Positions 1 to 7,317 of a stretch of 30,396 nt of DNA are shown here, piece by piece. The stretch is from a virus. Numbering within the stretch: position 1 is the first letter of the stretch; each line of letters begins with the position of its first letter. The notes beneath the pieces are model-generated. The model searched no databases. It had not been told where the DNA came from and was given only the letters and a program-made list of their open reading frames with translations. The position numbers and the translations under genes are program-made. The stretch spans positions 1 to 30,396 of IMG/VR virus record IMGVR_UViG_3300048672_000448. The stretch is one strand, 5' to 3'.

Positions 1-151
1 CAAAAACTAAAATATCTTTTTGGTGTGAAAGACGCAATGCTTCTTCGTTGAAGTCACGTGGAGGGGAAATATAAAACCACGTAGCAATCATTATAAGGTA
101 GTCTATAAGATGGTTTATATGTGATATGAGATATTTTACGCTAATTTCCAT
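1..151 (-). CDS. Partial ORF, probable small membrane protein, cut by window edge
   Basis: An open frame of 50 codons runs from ATG at 151 off the left edge without a stop. It starts MEISVKYLISHINHLIDYLI, continues with a hydrophobic stretch (residues about 15-29) and then a charged segment around PPRDFNEEALRLSHQKD. The start overlaps the 3' end of the preceding gene by 16 nt, in keeping with the tightly overlapping genes upstream. An internal ATG at 91 is an alternative start. One predicted membrane segment is visible; the C-terminus is outside the window. I do not recognise the family. It follows the lysis block, so it may be an accessory or lysogenic-conversion gene, but that is only positional inference. 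Confidence 0.45.
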   Translation of the reverse strand, partial: MEISVKYLISHINHLIDYLIMIATWFYISPPRDFNEEALRLSHQKDILVF

Positions 152-486
152 TTTTTTATGATAAAGTAGATAGAAATTAACAAAAACTCTAACAACGTTA
201 CTCTAAAAGAGACTTTTTCACTTATGAAAGGAATTAATTTTGTTGCATAAGCGATGTAGTAAAGAAGTTCAACTGCTGAAAATACACTAAGGAAATATAA
301 AAAGTCTCTATCATATTTACGTATTCCTTTTAACGATAAAGCGATAAATAATAGCAGTTGGTATGTCCTATCACCAATATGAAATACATGGTCTAAAATA
401 GGCTCATTTAAAGTATAAAGTAAGTGGCAAAAAATACGATTTGCCACATACAACCAACCTGCAATATTTAAGATTCTGTTTTCCAT
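136..486 (-). CDS. Small multi-pass membrane protein, unknown function
   Basis: A 116-residue hydrophobic protein with about three predicted membrane helices: residues about 42-55 (LLLFIALSL region), 62-85 (FLYFLSVFSAVELLYYIAYA) and 95-111 (TLLEFLLISIYFII), ending in a basic tail KKWKLA. Its ATG overlaps the stop of the upstream 56-residue ORF by one base (TAATG), which implies translational coupling. I do not recognise the family. It lies downstream of a holin-like gene, so an accessory lysis role, superinfection exclusion or lysogenic conversion are all possible; the sequence does not decide between them. Confidence 0.6.
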   Translation of the reverse strand: MENRILNIAGWLYVANRIFCHLLYTLNEPILDHVFHIGDRTYQLLLFIALSLKGIRKYDRDFLYFLSVFSAVELLYYIAYATKLIPFISEKVSFRVTLLEFLLISIYFIIKKWKLA

Positions 487-656
487 TAACTTACTGGCGG
501 ACGGTCTTTTGGCGATGGTGATCCTTTTTCGTCTAATCCTTCTCCTTCGGTAATGCCTTGAATTTTAATTTTACTTTCTTTTGATTCAATAGACTTCAAT
601 ATTTCAATAATATCATCTACTGAACAACTTTCTAAAATAATAATTGTAGCTTTCAT
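486..656 (-). CDS. Small 56-aa protein, unknown function
   Basis: This short ORF reads MKATIIILESCSVDDIIEIL, then a lysine- and glutamate-rich middle and a proline-rich tail (SPSPKDRPPVS). Two junctions support it as a real gene. Its ATG overlaps the stop of the holin-like gene in a four-base ATGA, and its TAA shares a base with the next gene's ATG. The predicted fold is beta-alpha-rich at the N-terminus and disordered at the C-terminus. There is no membrane segment, unlike both neighbours. Function is unknown; translational coupling suggests it acts with them. Confidence 0.6.
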   Translation of the reverse strand: MKATIIILESCSVDDIIEILKSIESKESKIKIQGITEGEGLDEKGSPSPKDRPPVS

Positions 657-1105
657 TCTTTTTCTGTTTTTGAAGATAACTTATAAGCAAATTTGATGAT
701 TCTTTTCAACACAAGTTCATAAAATGCTCCTACTCCTGCCGAAACTGCAACAATAGATAAATCTTTTTGTCCTAAGTAATTGGCTACCATTGGCGTTAAA
801 AACATACCGAATGTTCCTGCCATTATCACATTACTAATAAACCTAAGAATCCACTTTGATTTTGTATATTCTGGTTGTTTTGGAAACCATTCGGGATACA
901 AAAACCTTGCAATATAAATTATACATTGCCCAAAAATAGCAAATATACCAAACTCAATAGATAGACCGTAACTTGTTAATAATTCAAGTGTAGGAGCTAT
1001 GCTAATTACAGAAAACATAACTAAATAAAAAGCGTGCTTTATATCTTCTATTGAATCAAAGTTTTCAACAATCCAATGCCCTATTTTTGCGAATAACAAC
1101 TTCAT
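653..1105 (-). CDS. Holin-like membrane protein
   Basis: A 150-residue protein with about four hydrophobic segments: residues about 28-47, 50-69, 87-110 and 115-135. They are separated by short charged loops, and the C-terminus is strongly basic and charged (LKRIIKFAYKLSSKTEKE). Size, helix count and charged tail fit phage holins, which form inner-membrane lesions that release or activate the endolysin. It sits in the same leftward block as the muramidase and the spanin-like gene, although the antirepressor lies between. I cannot place it in a specific holin family from sequence alone, so the call rests on topology and position. Another membrane accessory role is possible. Confidence 0.6.
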   Translation of the reverse strand: MKLLFAKIGHWIVENFDSIEDIKHAFYLVMFSVISIAPTLELLTSYGLSIEFGIFAIFGQCIIYIARFLYPEWFPKQPEYTKSKWILRFISNVIMAGTFGMFLTPMVANYLGQKDLSIVAVSAGVGAFYELVLKRIIKFAYKLSSKTEKE

Positions 1106-1119
1106 TTTTTTAGTGGTTT

Positions 1120-1869
1120 TTATGATGATAAAAGTTTGATATTAATATCAGTTTCTTTTTTATTAAATAACGTATCTTCATTTTTTCGATACATAGTATT
1201 ATTTTCTAATTTTGCCATTTCTGCAACTAAATTAGCTAATTTCATACTTTGACTGTTTTCGCTTGCTGTTAAATAGTCCCAAACACCATTTCTTAAAATC
1301 TCATATTTATTAATTAAAGCAAGTTTGTCAATTTTATTATTAGCTTTACTAATTACATGATTTTCACTACAATATAGTTTAAGCCTTGTATTTATTTCTT
1401 CTTGACCTAATCCTAAAATATCATTTCTCATTTTATGAAAATCAACAAAAGGGTTTCTACTGTGGCTTTTCCCTACAAATTTATTCATATGTATTTTTTC
1501 TGCTTCTTTGCAATTTGAAACGTACTTAAATACCTCCTTTAATTTTACTAAATATAAAATTTGCTCATGTGAAAGTAAATCTGAACTTTCAACTTTATTT
1601 GAAAGATTAATTAACCATCTTCTTATTTGTTTTCCTTTTTCATTTCTTTCTAATAAACAAATTTCTTTGCAAGCATCTAATGAAAAGAAATATTCTCTTT
1701 TTGGTCGTCCACCTGTACTTTCCGTCAATTTTGACGTAAAGTCTTTTCCTTCTATTAAATCAGCATCACTTATTTTTCTATTAATCCAATGGTAATACTC
1801 CGTTTTACTTTGTATTTTTCGATAAAGTTCTGTTGCTTCAACAAAACCATCTTTATTAATTATTATCAT
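1120..1869 (-). CDS. Phage antirepressor, AntA/AntB domain
   Basis: The 249-residue protein opens with an AntA/AntB-type N-terminal domain (about residues 5-90). Visible family features are GFVEATELYRKI near the start, a YYHWINRKI segment, FTSKLTESTGGRPKREYFFS and the closing DACKEICLLERNEKGKQIRRWLI helix. The rest is charged and helical with no recognised second domain. AntA/AntB proteins are known in temperate phages as antirepressors that oppose a lysogenic repressor. Such genes usually lie near the immunity region; here it sits between spanin-like and holin-like genes, preceded by 236 bp of AT-rich non-coding DNA with its own promoter-like element. It is therefore probably a separate transcription unit. 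The target repressor is not in the window. Confidence 0.8.
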   Translation of the reverse strand: MIIINKDGFVEATELYRKIQSKTEYYHWINRKISDADLIEGKDFTSKLTESTGGRPKREYFFSLDACKEICLLERNEKGKQIRRWLINLSNKVESSDLLSHEQILYLVKLKEVFKYVSNCKEAEKIHMNKFVGKSHSRNPFVDFHKMRNDILGLGQEEINTRLKLYCSENHVISKANNKIDKLALINKYEILRNGVWDYLTASENSQSMKLANLVAEMAKLENNTMYRKNEDTLFNKKETDINIKLLSS

Positions 1870-1893
1870 TACCTTAATGTTTTATATTCACAA

Positions 1894-1924
1894 TAAAGAT
1901 AGTACTTTTTTGTTGAAAAACAAA
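1894..1924 (-). promoter_or_regulatory. Bacteroidota-type promoter for the antirepressor gene
   Basis: On the minus strand, TTTG (1924-1921) is followed after exactly 19 nt by TATCTTTA (1901-1894). This is a 7/8 match to the Bacteroidota -7 consensus TAnnTTTG at the usual spacing from the -33 element. Transcription would start near 1888, giving a very short leader before the ATG at 1869. It lies in a long non-coding gap, which supports it as a real promoter. Confidence 0.55.
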
Positions 1925-2081
1925 TAAAGTATTGATTATATTCTATATTTATGTATTATTTATTAAATTTTTGCAAAAAATATATTTATATTAGTTTATA
2001 TTTAATAGTTTTTTATAAAAAATATTTTCAATAAATACATAAACATAATTTATTATTTTTAGTTTTAATAAAAATACTAGT

Positions 2082-2101
2082 TTTACTATTTTTTTAGTAA
2101 A
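2082..2101 (-). terminator. Weak AT-only hairpin after the spanin-like gene
   Basis: Seven-base inverted arms TTTACTA/TAGTAAA enclose a six-base loop just downstream of the spanin-like gene's stop. On the minus strand the hairpin is followed at a short distance by TATTTTTATT. The stem has few G:C pairs, so terminator strength would be low. The rest of the 1870-2105 gap is very AT-rich and holds a 12-bp palindrome TTTTTGCAAAAA (1968-1979) and the antirepressor promoter. No gene is visible there. Confidence 0.3.
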
Positions 2102-2105
2102 TCTA

Positions 2106-2516
2106 TTACTTAATAAACTTTGGTTTTTCAAAAACCTCTGTGTACCATTTCGATAATGGTGCTTTTACAAAATAGCGAATATTTTCTGTTTTCTCCAAAT
2201 GCTTTAATTCAGCACAACAAGAATTATCATTATCCTTTAATAATTTAATAGTTTTTGCTTGTTCTGCAATGACTAATTGAAGTTTTGAATCATTACCTTT
2301 GCTTGCGTCAATAGATTGCTGCAAATCGAATATTTGTAGTTTTTGACTTGCAATTATAGTGCTGTCATTTAATCTACCTTCTTCGTATTTAGCAACCTTT
2401 TTATCCATGCGGTGTAACTCTTTTGAATTTTTGCAACTTTCTATTTTTGTCGCTAAAAAGAATACCCCGATACAACTAAGTAAAGTGAGTATATTTTGTA
2501 AGTTTAAGAATTTCAT
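2106..2516 (-). CDS. Spanin-like (Rz-type) membrane-anchored coiled-coil protein
   Basis: The 136-residue protein has one N-terminal membrane anchor (about residues 8-24, ILTLLSCIGVFFLATKI), then a long charged helical segment (about 27-108) and a compact C-terminal tail (RYFVKAPLSKWYTEVFEKPKFIK). This is the architecture of an inner-membrane spanin, which spans the periplasm and helps disrupt the outer membrane of Gram-negative hosts. Its ATG overlaps the endolysin stop as ATGA (2513-2516), the common arrangement in lysis cassettes. No separate lipoprotein o-spanin was found nearby. The call is by topology and context, as spanins diverge too far for motif recognition. Confidence 0.6.
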   Translation of the reverse strand: MKFLNLQNILTLLSCIGVFFLATKIESCKNSKELHRMDKKVAKYEEGRLNDSTIIASQKLQIFDLQQSIDASKGNDSKLQLVIAEQAKTIKLLKDNDNSCCAELKHLEKTENIRYFVKAPLSKWYTEVFEKPKFIK

Positions 2517-3097
2517 GCTTTTGAATATTTTAGATACGCTTTTTCTAATTTCTTATCGTATTCATTTTTGTAATACAATTTACCGTTGTATTGTCGTGCA
2601 AATCCTGCCCAATCTTTCGCTTTTAGTTCGTCGTCTAATAAGCTAAATTTAATATATTTTACAAAACCTTCTAAGTGTTTTCCTTCACCGATTTCAAACT
2701 CGTCAACCATGTGTAAAGCGTTTTTAAATCCTGCACGTTTTGCATTAAATCCCATTATTTGAAACATTCCCCAACTACACGAATTATATGCTGATTCTCT
2801 ATGAATCTTACAAGCTAGTGTAAGTTGATTCCATCTATCATCAACAGTTTTGCCATATAGTTCTTTGTTCCAAACAGGCGAAAGAATTGTAGGATATTGT
2901 TGTATTAATCTTTCGGGAGTTAAACCTAATGTTTTAAGCTCTTTCCAAAACACATGAGGCTCAAATAACATTTTTACACGACCTTTTGCATCGAATCCAC
3001 CACCGTTTGATTCAACTTCGGCAACTGACTTAATCGTTGCAATTTCACACCCAATTAAGGCAGCACTATTGATATAATCTTGTTCTGTTAGTTTCAT
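2513..3097 (-). CDS. Endolysin, N-acetylmuramidase
   Basis: This 194-residue protein matches the N-acetylmuramidase family (Pfam PF11860). Landmarks are AEVESNGGGF near residue 26, the MLFEPHVFWKEL segment, the NSCSWGMFQIMGFN motif in the middle and the FARQYNG motif near the C-terminus. The catalytic acid is probably E27 or E29. Family members cleave the glycan backbone of peptidoglycan during lysis. No signal peptide or membrane anchor is visible, so it would depend on a holin for access to the wall. It lies directly after the tail genes (one-base gap to the spike gene) and is coupled by a four-base overlap to the spanin-like gene. Confidence 0.88.
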   Translation of the reverse strand: MKLTEQDYINSAALIGCEIATIKSVAEVESNGGGFDAKGRVKMLFEPHVFWKELKTLGLTPERLIQQYPTILSPVWNKELYGKTVDDRWNQLTLACKIHRESAYNSCSWGMFQIMGFNAKRAGFKNALHMVDEFEIGEGKHLEGFVKYIKFSLLDDELKAKDWAGFARQYNGKLYYKNEYDKKLEKAYLKYSKA

Positions 3098-3098
3098 A

Positions 3099-6000
3099 TT
3101 ATAATGATGTTATTGTTTCCCACACACTGCCTGTGTAAATACATAACTTATGCAATGTTGAATCATATACAATTAATCCCTCTGTCGGGCTTGAAATAGC
3201 ATTTTTTTGTGTTGTCGTCATTCTTGGGAATAATACTCCTTTTGTAGTGCTTGTTACGTCTAATACTGCTTTTGATGAAGGCGAAAGTGTTCCTAGTGAT
3301 ACAGTTCCATCTCTATCAATACCAAGTGCATTAATCATTGTCCCACCACTATTTTTTGAACGAAATAAGAACCCTCCGCTTGAAGTTCCTGCATCTAACA
3401 ATAAATCCTCAACTGAATTAGTCATCAAGTTAGATATTGTAATATCGTGATAACCTTTGCTTGTTCTTTCAATTCTTATTGTATTTGCATCTGCCGATAA
3501 AATATGAAATAATTTTTGTGGCGAAACTGTCCCAATCCCAACATACCCAGTTGACTTTAAAATAAATTGATTGTTGCCACTTGTAGCTCCTCTCAATCCT
3601 ATATCGGCAGCCGTAGTGTTAGCAACTAAATTTAAACTTGCTGTTGCCGCTCCTTGTGTTGTTCCTATATTCAAATCAAATCTATTATCGTTAGAAGTTC
3701 CTGCTGATTTTGTTAATGACAAAATATTTTCGTCGTTAGTAGAAATTGTCGATTTAGGAATAGTGATTTGATTAGAAATAACACTATAAACATCAGTATT
3801 GCTTATTTTTGAAGTAAACGTATTATTGATTGCATCCTCAGAAAAATCTAACAACGACGTACAAGGGTAATACCCTGTCGAAACTTTTACATTATCTAAA
3901 TAAATAATCCCTGCCTTTGTAGTAAAGTCTTTCGTATAAATTGAGTAACTTAACTCTCCAAATTTTAAAACAGGTTGGTCGAAATATCCATTACTCCAAT
4001 CGGGCGAAATATATTTTACAAATTTTGTATAACTTGTTGTTACAGGGACATATTTAGCTTTATTGTTTCTAAGAATTTGCATACTTGTAATAGCAGAAGA
4101 CTTAATATATCCCGAAATTCTCATAACTTTTCCTTTTATCCCTGCTGTATTCCCTAATACATTGATAAGAAAAGAATTATTTGAACTTGAAGAAACTGAC
4201 AAACTTCTTCCAGAATCAACACCTGTTCCTGAACTAACGGAAACACTTCCGTTTGATATTGTGCTAAAAAATGCTGTGCTGTCGCTTTGTTCTGATTTTA
4301 AATTAGAATAAACAACATTATTTATGCTATTTTGAAAATTCAAATTAACTACTTCTTGCTCTGTTAATTCTTCATTAAAAAATTGAAACTTAGACATAAA
4401 TAAAGTAGAACCTTGCGAAATGTCCCCAGCTCCGATATAACTCTTTGTTCCTGCTGATGTTGCTATTGCAGTACCTGAACCACTTCCACTAACATTTAAT
4501 ACACCATTTAGATAAATTTTCCATGTATTAGTTACGTCTTTTACAATATCAATATTATAATAAGTATTAGCTGATATTACGCTTGTAGATGTAGAAATAA
4601 ATGCAGTAGATTCTACTAAACAATACAATGCTCCTGCTGCGGATATTCTAATTGCAAATCTACCCGTTTGACTACCAATCGTAATATCTTTTTGTTGAAA
4701 CAATGTAACATCGCTAGTAACATTAGATATTTTTACATTTTCAAAATGTAAGCTAAATTCTGATTGATTAGAAATAAGTAAAGACGAGTTAGTTATACCT
4801 ACTGTTCTACTTTTTTCAAAAGTAAATCCTTTTCCTTTATATTGATAATCACTTGCTTTTGCTTGATATACAAATGATTCTTTAAAGGATTGTTTATCAT
4901 ATTTATTTTGTGAAGTTTCCTCACCTGCATAATTATCTTGTATATCTAAGTAATTAGAATTAGTAATTTCATTTCCACTTATAACATTGTTACCAGAAAA
5001 TTCATCAATATACATTCCAATATAACTAATATCATTTAGGTTTTCTGTCCTTGCTGATATACTATTCCCTGTAATAGTGTTATTATTAGCCCCTTTTTCT
5101 AATGTAAACAACTTAGAAATATATAAATTAATAGATTTTGATACCGTATTTCCGCTAAAAACATTATTATATCCACCTCTTACTACTATACCGTCCCATA
5201 CAACGTCCTCAAATTTATTGTTAATATAAGTACCTGTATTAGAATTTTTTCCTGTCAATAACATTACGGCAGAAGGAACTTGAATTACACCATTAGAAAA
5301 TGTTTCAGTAGTATTTACGTATCCACTCGGCACATTTGTATAATTGTACAAATTATTATACAAAACCATAGTAGTATCAGTCAAAAATTTTGGATAATAT
5401 GATTCTGAATGAGGGAAATAAATTTTAAAATTATTTGACACCGTTGAAGGATAGTTAAACACAACAGGAACGCCATCATGTCGTGATGTAGTTGAAGTTA
5501 TTTTTAAATTAGAAAATATCAAACTATCCGTTCCGCTAATACTTACTGCTGATGTTCTTATTTTTAGAATTGTGTTTGAAATATTAGAACTTGGCGTAAA
5601 TGAAATATTAATATTTTGTATTGAACTATTGGCAGTTATTGTGCCGTATGTTGTTGTACTATCATTGTCAGAAAAAGTAACGCTTCTCGATGTTGAAACT
5701 CCACTTAGCCTAACTGTCCCTGTTAATTTATAAGTTATTCCAGATTCTAAAACTGCATAAGTTAAGCTACTATATGTTGATAAATATCCGCCATTTACTG
5801 AAACTAAACTTAGATTTTGTGTAGATTCTGTAAAGTTTGATGTTCCAGAATTTGACACATAAGTAGGTGCAGGTGTTAAATAATTAAAAGGAGATACTTT
5901 AAATACACCCGATGTAAGACTTGAAATATTAAACTTTATTGATGGTGTTGTACTTCCGCCTAAATATATTTTATTGTTGCCTAATGTACCATTCCCAACT

Positions 6001-7316
6001 CTGTCAAAATAAGTAGCAGGTGTATTTAATCCGCCTACAATGTCATTTCCATAAATAATGTAATCAGCATTACTTATTCCCAAAAACCCCTTTATGCTGT
6101 TATTTGTTAAATAAAATTCGTTACAATCAGTAATATTTAGTGAATATAATTTACCTCGATAAAACTTACATTTATCAATCGTAAATCCCCACGCTTCCGT
6201 AATATTAAAAGCATAGTTAGACATATTACTAGCATCAAAACTTATATTTGAAATAGTAATATTAGGATATGACTTTGCTAAATTTGTTACTTCACCTGAT
6301 TGTTGATAATAAGTTCTGTCAGGATATAATTCAACAAAGTTTGTTGAAAAAGTACTTGAATAATTCTTAATTGTTGTGCCATTGAGAGTTGATTCTGCTC
6401 CTGCTGCTAAGTTTCTATCAGAACCAATCATGCTCACGTTCTTTTTAATATAAAAAGGTGCTGTTAAATACGTTTTTGCTAAAAACTTAATTCTTCCTCC
6501 TTTTGTTAAAGATGCAACATAATTAATACAGTTAGTGATAGCAGCATAGTCGTTTGTTGCTCCATCACCCTTAGCACCAAACCATTCTACATAATAATCA
6601 TCTTGTACTATTCTAATCCATCTACCTGTCGTCACACCTGTAACTTGAACAACCATTGCATCATCTGCTGTTGTTGTGCTTGTTTTGTTCCAATAAAATT
6701 GCCCTCCACCCCCATCATTTGGGGTAAAATAGCCTAAAACGGTAACCTTTTGATTATATCTACCAATTTTAGTTTTAAGTTCGGTAATGTTGTAAATTGA
6801 TATTGAAACCTGTGACGTAAGCGAATCAAGATAATTAAACTCTGTATTACTAACTACACCAGTGCCTAACTTACTTGCGTCAATATTTGCAGAACTTGAA
6901 ACGTCTGAATTGACTAAAGTAGAAGAAGAAAGTGTTCCTGTTGAATTAGAATGTACTAATCCTGTGCTTAACCCTTTCATTCGTAACCCTGTTATTACAG
7001 GTGTTGAAGTAGAATCTATTCGAGTTGACCAAGTGCGATTTGATGCAAGTGTTTGCGTTCCTCCTGTTATTGCAATGCCATTACTTCCTGTAAAAGTCAA
7101 AGAACGGCTTGAAATGTTTGAAAGTGGAATTTCTGTATATTTAGTGGTTGAAACTAAATAAAAAGTGCTATCAGTCGGAGCATTGATAGTATAATTGCTC
7201 GCATTGCCTTTTAGTTTTGTTCGGGATGCTTCATTCGTACTACCCCCAAAAATTAAACTTTGTCCGCTTGCTACAAACGAAAAAAGCGTTAAAAATAAAA
7301 TAAGTGTCTTTTTCAT
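3099..7316 (-). CDS. Tail spike, pectate-lyase-like beta-helix with LamG-like domain and signal peptide
   Basis: A 1405-residue modular receptor-binding protein. Residues 1-19 look like a Sec signal peptide (MKKTLILFLTLFSFVASGQ), unusual for a virion protein. About 195-210 holds the GYFTPNDGGGGQFYW motif, followed at 243-262 by VEWFGAKGDGATNDYAAI, the hallmark of the pectate-lyase-3 superfamily (PF12708). A long beta-helix follows. About 825-990 resembles a concanavalin/LamG lectin domain, with a possible carbohydrate-binding module to about 1200. The C-terminus carries VGIGTVSPQKLFHI (about 1259) and a GVLFPRMTTTQKNAI...GLIVYDSTLHKLCIYTGSVWETI tail, shared with Bacteroidota phage fibres and host surface proteins. 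Likely role: adsorption and depolymerisation of a surface polysaccharide. No catalytic residues can be assigned. Start chosen because the signal peptide begins there, one base after the upstream stop. Confidence 0.75.
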   Translation of the reverse strand: MKKTLILFLTLFSFVASGQSLIFGGSTNEASRTKLKGNASNYTINAPTDSTFYLVSTTKYTEIPLSNISSRSLTFTGSNGIAITGGTQTLASNRTWSTRIDSTSTPVITGLRMKGLSTGLVHSNSTGTLSSSTLVNSDVSSSANIDASKLGTGVVSNTEFNYLDSLTSQVSISIYNITELKTKIGRYNQKVTVLGYFTPNDGGGGQFYWNKTSTTTADDAMVVQVTGVTTGRWIRIVQDDYYVEWFGAKGDGATNDYAAITNCINYVASLTKGGRIKFLAKTYLTAPFYIKKNVSMIGSDRNLAAGAESTLNGTTIKNYSSTFSTNFVELYPDRTYYQQSGEVTNLAKSYPNITISNISFDASNMSNYAFNITEAWGFTIDKCKFYRGKLYSLNITDCNEFYLTNNSIKGFLGISNADYIIYGNDIVGGLNTPATYFDRVGNGTLGNNKIYLGGSTTPSIKFNISSLTSGVFKVSPFNYLTPAPTYVSNSGTSNFTESTQNLSLVSVNGGYLSTYSSLTYAVLESGITYKLTGTVRLSGVSTSRSVTFSDNDSTTTYGTITANSSIQNINISFTPSSNISNTILKIRTSAVSISGTDSLIFSNLKITSTTSRHDGVPVVFNYPSTVSNNFKIYFPHSESYYPKFLTDTTMVLYNNLYNYTNVPSGYVNTTETFSNGVIQVPSAVMLLTGKNSNTGTYINNKFEDVVWDGIVVRGGYNNVFSGNTVSKSINLYISKLFTLEKGANNNTITGNSISARTENLNDISYIGMYIDEFSGNNVISGNEITNSNYLDIQDNYAGEETSQNKYDKQSFKESFVYQAKASDYQYKGKGFTFEKSRTVGITNSSLLISNQSEFSLHFENVKISNVTSDVTLFQQKDITIGSQTGRFAIRISAAGALYCLVESTAFISTSTSVISANTYYNIDIVKDVTNTWKIYLNGVLNVSGSGSGTAIATSAGTKSYIGAGDISQGSTLFMSKFQFFNEELTEQEVVNLNFQNSINNVVYSNLKSEQSDSTAFFSTISNGSVSVSSGTGVDSGRSLSVSSSSNNSFLINVLGNTAGIKGKVMRISGYIKSSAITSMQILRNNKAKYVPVTTSYTKFVKYISPDWSNGYFDQPVLKFGELSYSIYTKDFTTKAGIIYLDNVKVSTGYYPCTSLLDFSEDAINNTFTSKISNTDVYSVISNQITIPKSTISTNDENILSLTKSAGTSNDNRFDLNIGTTQGAATASLNLVANTTAADIGLRGATSGNNQFILKSTGYVGIGTVSPQKLFHILSADANTIRIERTSKGYHDITISNLMTNSVEDLLLDAGTSSGGFLFRSKNSGGTMINALGIDRDGTVSLGTLSPSSKAVLDVTSTTKGVLFPRMTTTQKNAISSPTEGLIVYDSTLHKLCIYTGSVWETITSL

Positions 7317-7317
7317 A

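Noticed and set aside
1968-1979. 12-bp palindrome TTTTTGCAAAAA as an operator
   Set aside because: It is built mostly from A and T runs in an extremely AT-rich gap and is about 44 nt upstream of the proposed promoter. Chance occurrence is likely, so it is only mentioned.
6862-7161. Rightward 99-codon open frame inside the spike gene
   Set aside because: It is the complement of a repetitive Ser/Thr/Asn-rich coding region and has no promoter or neighbours on that strand. It is a shadow frame; the same holds for other long rightward frames inside 3099-22071.
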